A stretch of 38,911 nt of DNA from contig JARKQG010000086.1 in the NCBI GenBank assembly GCA_029974035.1, positions 1 through 38,911 on the forward strand. Reading direction: 5' to 3'. The notes under the pieces were generated by a model that worked only from the letters and a program-made list of their open reading frames with translations, did no database searches and had not been told where the DNA came from. Positions 23,276 to 31,349 of the stretch are shown one piece after another (the stretch's first letter is position 1; every line of letters starts with the position of its first letter). Made by a program: the position numbers and the translations under genes. The DNA comes from Eubacteriales bacterium. Lineage in GTDB: Bacteria > Bacillota_A > Clostridia > Christensenellales > Aristaeellaceae.

Positions 23276-25153
23276 ATGAGCCAGTTTGGCCGCGTCAAAC
23301 GGTTGCTGCTGGGCAAGGAACTCGGGAATGATCGGCTGTCCAGCGAAAAGCTGTCCAGACTGTGGGGCCTGCCGATCATGGCCAGCGACGCGCTGTCCTC
23401 GGTGGCCTACGCCGTGGAGGAAATTCTGATGGCGCTGGTGCCTGCGCTGGGCCTGGCCGCCACCCATTACGTGGGGCTGGTCAGCGTCCCGATTCTGGCG
23501 CTTCTGCTGGTGCTGGTGGTATCCTACACGCAGATCATCAACTACTACCCCAACGGCGGCGGCGCCTATGTGGTCTCCAAGGAGAACTTCGGGCGCGGCG
23601 CGTCGCTTTTGGCCGCGGCCTGCCTGATTGTGGACTACATCATGACGGTGGCCGTATCCATCAGCTCGTCCACCGCGGCCATCGTGGCGGCGTTTCCGTC
23701 GCTTTCGGGCCTGGAGGTGCCGATTTCGCTGGCGTGCATCGCGCTGATCACGCTGGTGAATCTGCGGGGCATCAGCGAATCCTCCCGGATCTTCGGCGTG
23801 CCCACCTACGCGTTCATCTTCGCGATGGCGGCGATGATCGTGACGGGCATCGTGCGCATCCTCCGGGGCGATCTGCCGCCGGTCGAGTACGGCGCGGCCC
23901 AGCTCGCCGGGCTGCCCACCACGGCGATGGGCGGCATCACGGTGTTTCTTTTTCTCCGGGCGTTTTCGTCGGGCTGCTCGGCGCTCTCGGGCGTGGAGGC
24001 GGTCTCCAACGCCATCCCCAGCTTCCGCCAGCCGTCCCAGCGCAACGCCCGGGACGTGCTGTTCATGCTGTGCGGGCTGTCGCTGTTTCTGTTTGGCGGG
24101 GCGAGCCTTCTGGCGGCCCACCTCAAGGTGGTGCCGGTGGCCGAAACCACCGTCATGTCGCAGATGGCCTCGGCGGTCTTTGGCGGCGGCTTCATGTACT
24201 ACGCGCTGCAGTTCACCACATCGCTGATCCTTCTGCTGGCGGCCAACACCGCTTACAGCGGCCTGCCGGTGCTTTTGTCGCTTTTGTCCAAGGATCACTG
24301 CGTGCCCCACCAGTTCGGGCAGCGCGGCACCAAGCTGAGCTTCTCCAACGGCATCATGTTCATCTTCTTCGCCGCGGGCCTTCTGATCATCGCGTTCAAC
24401 GCCGACACCCACCGGCTGATCCCCTTCTACGCGGTGGGCGTGTTCCTGTCCTTCACGCTGAGCCAGGCGGGCATTTTCATGCGCTGGATCCGCGAAAAAA
24501 AGCCCGGCTGGCAGTACAAGTCGGTCATCAACGGGGTGGGCGCGCTGGTCACCTGCGTGGGCACGGTGGTCGTGTTCATGACCAAATTTCTGGAGGGTGC
24601 CTGGCTTTTATTGCTGGTGGTGCCCGCAATCATGTGGTTCATGGAGGAAACGCGCCGCCATTACGAGCGGTTCTTCTGGGCGCTCAGCCTTGACGGCTAC
24701 ACCTATCGCTACCAGAGCGGCCACGGGGGCGACAAGCTGCCCTGCATCGTGCTGATCCACACCCTGAACCGCGCGGCGCTGAAAACCCTGGGCTGCGCGC
24801 TGGAGATCTCCTCCGACGTGACGCCGGTGCACATCTCCACCACGCCCAGGCACACCGAAAAGCTCTTGAAGGAGTGGGCGGACCTGGGCATCCCGATCCC
24901 GCTGACGGTGCTGAGCGCGCCCTACCGACAGATTCTGCCGCCGCTGGAGGAGTACCTCACCCGGCGGGAGGCCGCCATCGGCAAGGGGCAGACGCTGATG
25001 GTGGTGCTGACCAAGTTCGTGGGTTCCGGCTGGCGGGACGCGATCTACCACAACCAGACCACCTTTTTTCTCGAGCGAAGCCTGGTGCGCCATCGGAACA
25101 TCGCCACCGTGCTGGTGCCCTACCTGTACAACCGCCCCTCCGGATCCGCCTGA
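23276..25153 (+). CDS. kimA: KimA-like potassium importer (APC superfamily)
   Basis: This 625-residue membrane protein has about 12 helices in the first 450 residues and a soluble C-terminal domain of about 150 residues resembling the universal-stress-like domain of KimA (formerly YdaO). Key blocks match KimA: SDALSSVAYAVEEIL with the Asp and Tyr that bind potassium, YPNGGGAYVVSKENFG, and CLIVDYIMTVAVSISSSTAAI with a further conserved Asp. KimA brings in potassium with protons at high affinity and is inhibited by c-di-AMP at the C-terminal domain. The ATG follows an A/G-rich GGGGAAAAGGGGAAA. It has its own promoter. An amino-acid permease is the alternative, less likely given these motifs. 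Confidence 0.8.
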   Translation: MSQFGRVKRLLLGKELGNDRLSSEKLSRLWGLPIMASDALSSVAYAVEEILMALVPALGLAATHYVGLVSVPILALLLVLVVSYTQIINYYPNGGGAYVVSKENFGRGASLLAAACLIVDYIMTVAVSISSSTAAIVAAFPSLSGLEVPISLACIALITLVNLRGISESSRIFGVPTYAFIFAMAAMIVTGIVRILRGDLPPVEYGAAQLAGLPTTAMGGITVFLFLRAFSSGCSALSGVEAVSNAIPSFRQPSQRNARDVLFMLCGLSLFLFGGASLLAAHLKVVPVAETTVMSQMASAVFGGGFMYYALQFTTSLILLLAANTAYSGLPVLLSLLSKDHCVPHQFGQRGTKLSFSNGIMFIFFAAGLLIIAFNADTHRLIPFYAVGVFLSFTLSQAGIFMRWIREKKPGWQYKSVINGVGALVTCVGTVVVFMTKFLEGAWLLLLVVPAIMWFMEETRRHYERFFWALSLDGYTYRYQSGHGGDKLPCIVLIHTLNRAALKTLGCALEISSDVTPVHISTTPRHTEKLLKEWADLGIPIPLTVLSAPYRQILPPLEEYLTRREAAIGKGQTLMVVLTKFVGSGWRDAIYHNQTTFFLERSLVRHRNIATVLVPYLYNRPSGSA

Positions 25154-25187
25154 GGTGCCGATTGTGCTGGCGCGGCGGGCGCCGCTC

Positions 25188-25196
25188 TGGTATAAT
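25188..25196 (+). promoter_or_regulatory. Extended -10 promoter of the cysteine desulfidase operon
   Basis: TGG followed by a perfect TATAAT (25191-25196) forms an extended -10 element. No good -35 is present 17 bp upstream. The start would be near 25203, about 50 nt before the ATG. Confidence 0.7.
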
Positions 25197-25252
25197 GGGG
25201 GCGTGTCCCGCCCCGGGGCGCGGAGGGATCGCCCGGAAAAGGAGCCGAACGC

Positions 25253-26518
25253 ATGGAATACGACAGCGCCTGTTATCAGGCTTACCTTGAAATACTGCGG
25301 GAGGAACTGGTGCCCGCGATGGGCTGCACGGAGCCGGTGTCCATCGCCTACTGCGCGGCGCTGGCCCGGCGCGCGCTGGGGGAGATGCCCCGCCTGGTGG
25401 AGGCGCGCCTCAGCGGCAATGTGATCAAAAACGTCAAGAGCGTCACGGTGCCGGGCACCGGCGGGCTGAAGGGAATCGCCGCGGCGGTGGCCGCCGGCGT
25501 GGTCGCCGGCGACCCGGACAAAAAGCTGGAGGTCATCGCCGCGCTGAACGACGAGGCGCGATCGCAGATCCGCGCGTTTCTCGACCGGGTGCCGGTCCGC
25601 GTCGTTCCGGCGGATACCGACCGCGCGCTGGAGGTGACGATCACCGTTTGGGGCGCGTCTTCCCGCGTCGCCGCCTGCGTGGCCGACAGGCACACCCGCC
25701 TGATCCTGCTGGAAAAGGACGGACAGACGCTGTTTTGCGAAGATGCCGCGCCCGAGGCCGCGCCCGAGGCCCACGATCCGCTGACCATGGACGGCATCTA
25801 TGACTTTGCCGCCACAGCGCGCCTCGAGGACGTGAAGGACCTGATCGACCGCCAGATTGATCTGAACACCCGCATCGCCCAGGAGGGGCTCTCCGGCGAG
25901 TGGGGGGCGGGCGTCGGCAAAGTGCTTCTGGATTCCTGCGCCGACCTGCCCACCCGCGCCAAGGCCATGGCCGCCGCCGGGAGCGACGCCCGCATGGGCG
26001 GCTGCGCGCTGCCGGTGGTTATCAACGCCGGAAGCGGCAACCAGGGGCTGACGGTGTCCCTCCCGGTGATCACCTACGCCCGGGCGATGGGCGCCTCCGA
26101 CGAGGCGCTGTGCCGGGCGCTGCTGCTGTCGAATCTGGTGTCCATCCACCAGCGCACCGGCATGGGCCGGCTGGGCGCCTTCTGCGGCGCGGTGTGCGCC
26201 GGGGCCGCGGCGGGCGCGGGCATTACCTACCTCAAAAACGGCGATTACGAGGCCGTATGCCGCACGGTGACCAACGCGCTGGCCATCACCAGCGGCATCG
26301 TCTGCGACGGCGCGAAGCCCTCCTGCGCCGCCAAGATCGCCGCCTCGGTGGACGCGGGGCTTCTGGGCGGGCGCATGGTGGAGGATGGGCGCGGCTTTGC
26401 GGCGGGCGAGGGCATCGTGTCGGAGGATATCGAAAACACGCTGTCCAACGTGGCGCGCCTGGGCAAGGACGGCATGCGGGAGACGGACCGCGAGATTCTG
26501 CGCATCATGGTGGAGTAG
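25253..26518 (+). CDS. cyuA: L-cysteine desulfidase / UPF0597 family (CyuA, YhaM type)
   Basis: This is a 421-residue protein of the UPF0597 family, related to the alpha part of iron-sulfur L-serine dehydratase. It has the diagnostic N-terminal LVPAMGCTEPVSIAYCAALAR, then NVIKNVKSVTVPGTGG, INAGSGNQGLTVSLPV, AFCGAVCAGAAAGAGITYL and ITSGIVCDGAKPSCAAKIA. Cysteines in these blocks fit a [4Fe-4S] cluster. CyuA enzymes break cysteine to pyruvate, sulfide and ammonia under anaerobic conditions. A GGAG site lies before the ATG. The RNase gene starts 35 bp after its stop, so they may share a transcript. Its usual cysteine transporter partner is not next to it. Confidence 0.85.
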   Translation: MEYDSACYQAYLEILREELVPAMGCTEPVSIAYCAALARRALGEMPRLVEARLSGNVIKNVKSVTVPGTGGLKGIAAAVAAGVVAGDPDKKLEVIAALNDEARSQIRAFLDRVPVRVVPADTDRALEVTITVWGASSRVAACVADRHTRLILLEKDGQTLFCEDAAPEAAPEAHDPLTMDGIYDFAATARLEDVKDLIDRQIDLNTRIAQEGLSGEWGAGVGKVLLDSCADLPTRAKAMAAAGSDARMGGCALPVVINAGSGNQGLTVSLPVITYARAMGASDEALCRALLLSNLVSIHQRTGMGRLGAFCGAVCAGAAAGAGITYLKNGDYEAVCRTVTNALAITSGIVCDGAKPSCAAKIAASVDAGLLGGRMVEDGRGFAAGEGIVSEDIENTLSNVARLGKDGMRETDREILRIMVE

Positions 26519-26552
26519 GCCCCGGGCAGCCGGATCGGCCGGGAGGGATGGA

Positions 26553-27059
26553 ATGAAGCGCTTCTTGCCGCGCCTGGCGGCGCTGATGCTGGCGCTTGTG
26601 CTGGCGCTGGGCGCCTTTTGCCCGGCCCTGGCCGGGGACGACACCGACTGGGAGGATATCCTCTGGTGGTACGGCCTCCTCGCCGAGGAGAACCGGCCTG
26701 TGCTGGGCGCGCTGATCGATGAGGACGGCGCCTACGACGGCGTGGTGGAGGTGGGCATCTACCGCTTTCTCTACGGCGGTCTGCCCGGCAACTACATCAC
26801 CAAGGCCGAGGCGCGCTCGCTGGGCTGGCCCGGTGGCGCGCTGGAGCCCTACGCCCCCGGCAAGTGCATCGGCGGCGACCGCTTCGGCAACTACGAGGGG
26901 CTTTTGCCGGAGGACGGCCGCTACGTCGAGTGCGACATCGACACCATGGAGGCCCCGAGCCGGGGCGCGAAGCGGCTGGTGATCGAGGAGGGCGGCGCGA
27001 TCTATTATACCGAGGATCACTACGAAACCTTTACGCTTTTGTACGCGGGAGGGGATTGA
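26553..27059 (+). CDS. Secreted barnase-like ribonuclease
   Basis: This is a 168-residue protein with a signal peptide (MKRFLPRLAALMLALVLALG, predicted cut after PALA). The C-terminal 110 residues align with barnase: LPGNYITKAEARSLGW, PGKCIGGDRFGNYEG, YVECDID, KRLVIEE, and YYTEDHYETFTLLY. The catalytic Glu (in VECDID), Arg (in KRLVI) and His (in EDHYETF), equivalent to barnase E73, R87 and H102, are all present, so activity is expected. It cuts RNA after guanine outside the cell, or in rivals if delivered. GGGAGGG precedes the ATG. The inhibitor-containing gene begins one base after its stop, a tight pairing that would protect the producer. Confidence 0.92.
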   Translation: MKRFLPRLAALMLALVLALGAFCPALAGDDTDWEDILWWYGLLAEENRPVLGALIDEDGAYDGVVEVGIYRFLYGGLPGNYITKAEARSLGWPGGALEPYAPGKCIGGDRFGNYEGLLPEDGRYVECDIDTMEAPSRGAKRLVIEEGGAIYYTEDHYETFTLLYAGGD

Positions 27060-27060
27060 C

Positions 27061-28059
27061 ATGCTTAGGGCGCGGATTGACTGCGCGCGGCTGACCGGGC
27101 GGGACGAGGCCCATGCCTACCTCGCCGTCGCGCTGTCCGACTGGGATTACCGCGGCCACAACCTGGACGCGCTCTACGACGTGCTGACCAGCCTGCCCGG
27201 GGAGATTCGGCTCACCGGCGCGGCGCGGGCGGAGGGCTACGCCCATAAGGCCCTCCGAGCCCTCCGGGACGCCGCCGCCCACAGCGATGGCCTTTCGCTG
27301 ACGGAGGACGCCGGCGTCCGGATCGGCGCGTGTGTGTACATCCTGCGGGCGGAGGCCCGGAAAAACCTCGCAGGCACCCTCAGGCGCCTGGCGGAGATCG
27401 GTTACGAGGGCGTGGAGATGACCGGTTTTTTCGGCGCGGCGTCCGGGGCGCTTCGCACCATGCTGGAATCGGCGCCCATCGAGGCGCTGGGCGACCACAT
27501 GCCGCTGGACGCGTTTTTGAAGGACCCGGAGGGCGCCGTGGCGGACCATCTGGCCATCGGCTGCCGCCGCATCGCCCTCGCCTGCCCGGAAGCGCGCATT
27601 TCGGCGGAGCCCTTTGACGCGCTGGCCCGGGCGTACGAGGACGCGGCGAAGATCTGTCTCGCCGCCGGCATCGCCCCCCTGTACCACAACCACGACTTTG
27701 ACATGCGGGGAGAGGCGCCCTTTGCCGCGCGGATGCTGGACGCGGTGGGACTGCTCCGCTTCGAGCCGGATGTGGGCTGGATGGCCGTGGCGGGGCGGGA
27801 CCCGGCGGCCTTTATCCGGCGGTACCGGGACAGGATTCCCGCCGTCCACATCAAGGATGTGGCGCGGAAGGAAAACGGGTTTTCCTTCCGCCCCGCCGGC
27901 TACGGCGGCGTAAACCTCCCCGCGCTCATGCCCGCCATCCTCGCCGCCGGCCCCGAGTGGCTGGTGGTGGACCACGACCACGCCTATGGCCGGGACCCCT
28001 TGCGCGACCTGGCGCTGAGCCGCGAATACCTGGAAACGCTGCTCTCGATTTCGCCCTGA
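27061..28059 (+). CDS. Barstar domain fused to a TIM-barrel sugar isomerase/epimerase
   Basis: This is a 332-residue two-domain protein. Residues 1-83 are a barstar-like inhibitor: the block DYRGHNLDALYDVLTSL matches barstar YYGENLDALWDCLTG, with both barnase-blocking aspartates (D36, D40) kept and Trp replaced by Tyr. Residues from about 86 are a complete xylose-isomerase-like TIM barrel: VRIGACVYILR, TLRRLAEIGYEGVEM, YHNHDFDM, FEPDVGWMAVAG, and VHIKDVARKENG. The barrel belongs to the sugar phosphate isomerase/epimerase family; its substrate is unknown. The frame is open throughout, with no canonical start at the barrel's beginning. GGAGGGG precedes the ATG, which lies one base after the RNase stop. 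The barstar part should inhibit the RNase; why it is joined to an enzyme is not clear. Confidence 0.85.
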   Translation: MLRARIDCARLTGRDEAHAYLAVALSDWDYRGHNLDALYDVLTSLPGEIRLTGAARAEGYAHKALRALRDAAAHSDGLSLTEDAGVRIGACVYILRAEARKNLAGTLRRLAEIGYEGVEMTGFFGAASGALRTMLESAPIEALGDHMPLDAFLKDPEGAVADHLAIGCRRIALACPEARISAEPFDALARAYEDAAKICLAAGIAPLYHNHDFDMRGEAPFAARMLDAVGLLRFEPDVGWMAVAGRDPAAFIRRYRDRIPAVHIKDVARKENGFSFRPAGYGGVNLPALMPAILAAGPEWLVVDHDHAYGRDPLRDLALSREYLETLLSISP

Positions 28060-28083
28060 AGGGCATGCTTAAAGGAGGCGCCC

Positions 28084-29076
28084 ATGTACAATCCATCCCC
28101 AACCCGGTACGACGCCATGGAGTACCGCCGCTGCGGCGCAAGCGGACTTCTGCTGCCGGCGATTTCGCTGGGGCTTTGGCACAACTTTGGGGACATTACC
28201 CCCTTCGGAACCCAGCAGGCGATCCTTCGGCAGGCCTTTGACCTGGGCATCACCCACTTTGACCTGGCCAACAACTACGGCCCGCCCTACGGCGAGGCCG
28301 AGCGCAACTTCGGCCGGCACATGGAGCGGGACTGGCGGCCCCACCGGGACGAACTGGTCCTCTCCACCAAGGCGGGCTACGACATGTGGCCCGGCCCCTA
28401 CGGCAACTTCGGCAGCCGGAAGTACCTGATTTCGAGCCTGGATCAGAGCCTGAAGCGCATGCGCGTCGACTACGTGGACATCTTCTACCACCACCGGCCC
28501 GACCCGGACACGCCGCTGGAGGAGACGATGGGCGCGCTGGACCACATCGTCCGCAGCGGCAGGGCGCTCTACGTGGGCATTTCCAACTACCCGGCCGACA
28601 GGGCCCGGGCGGCCATCGCCATGCTCCGGCAGATGGGCACGCCCCTCGTCATCCACCAGCCGCGCTATTCCATGCTGGACCGGTGGGTGGAGGATGGACT
28701 GACCGATCTTCTCCGGCGGGAAAGGGTGGGGATGATCGCCTTCGGCCCGCTGGCGGGCGGGGTGCTGACGGGCAAGTACCTGGGCGGCATCCCGGCGGAC
28801 AGCCGCGCGGGCCACGATCCCCGCTACCTGAAGCCCGCCTCGATCACCGGGGACAAGCTGGAAAAGGTGCGCGGCCTGGCGGACATCGCCGCCGCGCGGG
28901 GGCAGAGCCTCGCCCAGCTGGCGCTCCAATGGGTGCTGCGGGACGATGTGGTGACCAGCGCCCTCATCGGCGCCTCCAGACCCGAGCAGGTGGCGGAAAA
29001 CGTCCGCGCCCTCTCCGCCCCGCCCCTTGAGGCGGCGGAAATGGAGGCTGTCGAGCGCATCCTGGCGCAGGAATGA
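28084..29076 (+). CDS. Aldo-keto reductase (YghZ/Gpr-like)
   Basis: This is a 330-residue aldo-keto reductase of the YghZ (L-glyceraldehyde 3-phosphate reductase, AKR14-like) type. It has the signature start MEYRRCGASGLLLPAISLGLWHNFG, ITHFDLANNYGPPYGEAE with catalytic Asp and Tyr, LSTKAGYDMWPGPYG with Lys, and DIFYHHRPDPDTPLEETM with His. The C-terminal NADPH-binding part includes ALIGASRPEQVAENV. It reduces small aldehydes with NADPH. The gene follows the barstar-epimerase by 24 bp with AAAGGAGG, so it probably belongs to the same transcript. A strong bidirectional terminator follows. Confidence 0.9.
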   Translation: MYNPSPTRYDAMEYRRCGASGLLLPAISLGLWHNFGDITPFGTQQAILRQAFDLGITHFDLANNYGPPYGEAERNFGRHMERDWRPHRDELVLSTKAGYDMWPGPYGNFGSRKYLISSLDQSLKRMRVDYVDIFYHHRPDPDTPLEETMGALDHIVRSGRALYVGISNYPADRARAAIAMLRQMGTPLVIHQPRYSMLDRWVEDGLTDLLRRERVGMIAFGPLAGGVLTGKYLGGIPADSRAGHDPRYLKPASITGDKLEKVRGLADIAAARGQSLAQLALQWVLRDDVVTSALIGASRPEQVAENVRALSAPPLEAAEMEAVERILAQE

Positions 29077-29078
29077 CG

Positions 29079-29116
29079 AAAGCGGGGCCCGCGCGCGTCC
29101 GCGGGCCCCGCTTTTT
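29079..29116. terminator. Bidirectional terminator between the aldo-keto reductase and a small gene
   Basis: A 13-bp perfect stem (29081-29093 with 29100-29112), a 6-nt loop and five T on the plus strand. The minus-strand small gene ends 6 bp beyond, so it may serve both. Confidence 0.9.
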
Positions 29117-29121
29117 GCCGG

Positions 29122-29340
29122 TCATTTCAGGTGACGTGGGGTGATGCGGTCGTACTTTTGCATCAGCTCGCGGTAGATGGCCCCGGTATGTATGGGGGCT
29201 TCGGCCCAGGGCGTCCGGCCCGGATCGGAAGCGGCTTCGCCCACTGCGGAGACGCCGTCGCACGCTCCGAAAACCTGCGGCGGCCGAAGGCTCACCCCCT
29301 CCCGCCGGGCACGCCGGATCAGCTGAAACGTTCCGTTCAT
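29122..29340 (-). CDS. Small protein of unknown function (72 residues)
   Basis: This short minus-strand gene has a perfect AGGAGGAG site 6 nt before its ATG and a terminator directly after its stop, both arguing that it is real. The sequence opens MNGTFQLIRRARREGVSL and ends IYRELMQKYDRITPRHLK, basic at both ends with a Gly/Ala/Asp-rich middle. It has no membrane segment, cysteine pair or clear fold motif; there is one Cys near the middle. I do not recognise it. The 146 bp upstream are shared with the promoter of the divergent acidic membrane protein gene. Confidence 0.65.
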   Translation of the reverse strand: MNGTFQLIRRARREGVSLRPPQVFGACDGVSAVGEAASDPGRTPWAEAPIHTGAIYRELMQKYDRITPRHLK

Positions 29341-29415
29341 TGAACTCCTCCTTCCATTCTGGCCCGCTTCATCGTATGCGGCGCAACTTTTTTGTGTTTT
29401 CCAGTTATTGAACCC

Positions 29416-29443
29416 TTGCCATAAAGAGCGGATATGTTATAAT
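29416..29443 (+). promoter_or_regulatory. Sigma-A promoter of the acidic membrane protein gene
   Basis: TTGCCA (29416-29421), a 16-bp spacer and a perfect TATAAT (29438-29443), about 37 nt from the likely transcription start to the ATG at 29487. Confidence 0.8.
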
Positions 29444-29486
29444 AGAATAAGTGTATTACGCCCGAAAAAAGAGAGGCGGTCTTGAT

Positions 29487-31301
29487 ATGGCTAACGCCCG
29501 ACCCGGCGGCCCTCGCCGCCCCGGCCTGGATTATTACGAATACAAGCGCCTGCACGAGCAGCGATTCCGGCAGGAAGCCGAAAAGGCTGCGGCCGTCAAA
29601 CCTGCGCGTCCGGCCAGCGCTTCCCCCAAGCCGCAGCCTGCGCGGGAGGAAGCCGCGCCGGTTATCCCGGCCGCGCCGGCTGCGCCGGTGAAGGCGCCGG
29701 AAGACGAATTCTCGGCGCTGGATCTGCCGGAGGATGCGCTGGATCTGCCGGAGGACGAGGACGAGGCGCAGCCGGAGGAGAAAAAATCCCTCTTTGGCGG
29801 CATGAAAGCGCTGATGAAGGGCGTTGCCCGCCGCGTTCCGGAGGAGGACGAGGCGCCGGAGGAGGACGCCCACGCGGACTACCGCCCCCCCAAGGGCGGC
29901 CCGCAGCCCGCGCCGGCGGACGAGGCCGACGAGGATGAGGACCAGGACGAAGACGACCCGGACGCGCCCCAGATTGACAACCCCATCGGGGATGCGCTGA
30001 AAAAGGTCGGCGGGCTTTTGCGCAAGGCGCGCACCCGGCTGGCCGAGCGCCGGGGGGCCCCGGAAGCCGAGGAGGCCCCGGACGGCGGAGACGAGGATGA
30101 ACCCGTGCCCGCGACGCCCGCCCCGGCGGCGGACGAACCGGTGCCTTCGCGCCGCATGCGCAAGGCCGCCCTGGCCCGGGAAGAAAAGGCGGAGCCGCCC
30201 ATACTGGACATTGAATCGGTGGACGCGCGCGAGGTGGACGAACTGGTGTCCCAGCCCGGCACCACCGTGCATGCCGGCTTCTTCGAGGACGACCGGAAGG
30301 GTGCGCCCGAGCCGGAGCCCGTCGAAGCCGCCCCCGAACCGGACGAGGACGACGATGATGACGATGACCTGCCCGCCCCCCGGGGGACCAGGGTGTTTGG
30401 CTTTTTCAGCAAACTCCGCGCCCGCATCCAGGATGACCGGGACGATGAACCAACGCACGAATCGGCGCAGCCGGATGGGGAGGGCCAGTCCATGGAGGGA
30501 AACCATAAGGCGGCGCTGACGGAGCGCCTCTCCGAGGAGCTTGAGCGCGCGCCCTCGCTCTCCCGAAGGGAGCGCAAGGCGCTGGCCGCCGGCGGGGCGG
30601 TGCGCGCCTCCGCGCCGGCAGCTCCCGCGCCCGCGCCGGTTGCGGCGTCCGCGGCCCCCGCACCGGCAGCCCCCGCGCCCGCGCCGGCGAAGGCCGTCTA
30701 CGAGGTGGACGAGCCGACGCCGGAGGTCAGGCCGCTGCGCGCCCGGGCGCATCGCCCCGCGCCCGCGCCCGTGCGAGCGCCGGAGCCCGAACCGGAGGAC
30801 GACTACGACTACGGCTACGACGAGGAGGACGAGGACGACGATCTGCCGGTGCGCCGCGCGCCCAGGCCGGCCCGGGAAAAGAAGCGCCGCGTCTATCAGG
30901 ATGAGGACCTCGACGAAGAGGATTACGGCGACCGCTATGACGACTACGACGATTATGACGACTACGACGACTATGACGAAGACGACGACCGCTATGACGA
31001 TGAGTACCACGTCAGCGGCGGGCGGCGCTTCCTGGGATTTTTGAAGGGGCTGGTGCTGCTGATCCTGCTGCTGGCCGTGTGCGTGCTGGCGCTGAGGCAA
31101 TTGGAAGCCAGCCGGCTGATCTCGCTGGGCGGCCTGCGCGCGGCGGTGGGGCAGTTGAGCCTGATCCTGCCGGAGCCGGAGCCCACCGCCCTGATGGAGG
31201 TGACGCCCGAGCCCACCCAGGCGGCGGACGCCGCCCAGGAGACGCCGGGCGCAGACATTGCCCAGACGGATGCGGCGCCGGACTCCGATACGCCCGGCTG
31301 A
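29487..31301 (+). CDS. Large acidic, disordered, single-pass membrane protein of unknown function
   Basis: This is a 604-residue protein. The N-terminal start GGPRRPGLDYYEYKRLHEQRF is basic. About 480 residues of Pro/Ala/Glu/Asp-rich, low-complexity sequence follow, with short hydrophobic islands such as SLFGGMKALMKGVARRVP, GDALKKVGGLLRKARTRL and GFFSKLRARIQ, perhaps amphipathic helices. A DDYDDYDDYDDYDED tract (about residues 488-503) precedes one membrane helix (about 518-540) and a 60-residue acidic tail. The island pattern suggests repeated docking motifs along a disordered cytoplasmic arm. I chose the ATG at 29487, after GAGAGGCGG, over the upstream GTG. The function is unknown; a scaffold or cell-envelope organiser is a guess. 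It is followed by a terminator-like hairpin. Confidence 0.75.
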   Translation: MANARPGGPRRPGLDYYEYKRLHEQRFRQEAEKAAAVKPARPASASPKPQPAREEAAPVIPAAPAAPVKAPEDEFSALDLPEDALDLPEDEDEAQPEEKKSLFGGMKALMKGVARRVPEEDEAPEEDAHADYRPPKGGPQPAPADEADEDEDQDEDDPDAPQIDNPIGDALKKVGGLLRKARTRLAERRGAPEAEEAPDGGDEDEPVPATPAPAADEPVPSRRMRKAALAREEKAEPPILDIESVDAREVDELVSQPGTTVHAGFFEDDRKGAPEPEPVEAAPEPDEDDDDDDDLPAPRGTRVFGFFSKLRARIQDDRDDEPTHESAQPDGEGQSMEGNHKAALTERLSEELERAPSLSRRERKALAAGGAVRASAPAAPAPAPVAASAAPAPAAPAPAPAKAVYEVDEPTPEVRPLRARAHRPAPAPVRAPEPEPEDDYDYGYDEEDEDDDLPVRRAPRPAREKKRRVYQDEDLDEEDYGDRYDDYDDYDDYDDYDEDDDRYDDEYHVSGGRRFLGFLKGLVLLILLLAVCVLALRQLEASRLISLGGLRAAVGQLSLILPEPEPTALMEVTPEPTQAADAAQETPGADIAQTDAAPDSDTPG

Positions 31302-31313
31302 GGACCATTCTCT

Positions 31314-31349
31314 CGATTCCGGCAGCTTTGCTATGCCGGAATCGTTTTT
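31314..31349 (+). terminator. Intrinsic terminator directly in front of glpK
   Basis: An 11-bp stem (31314-31324 with 31334-31344), a 9-nt loop and TTTTT. It ends only 20 bp before the glpK ATG. TCTC at 31310-31313 could also pair with GAGA in the glpK ribosome site (31355-31358), extending the stem. Confidence 0.88.

Noticed and set aside
30936..31003. GAC/TAT-rich tandem stretch considered as a CRISPR-like or structural DNA repeat
   Set aside because: It is in frame and encodes the DDYDD tract; no spacers or regular repeat units.
29337..31100. 587-codon minus-strand open frame opposite the acidic membrane protein
   Set aside because: Its long Val/Ile/Arg runs are the reverse reading of the acidic low-complexity codons; no domain is visible and it overlaps the better-supported small gene.
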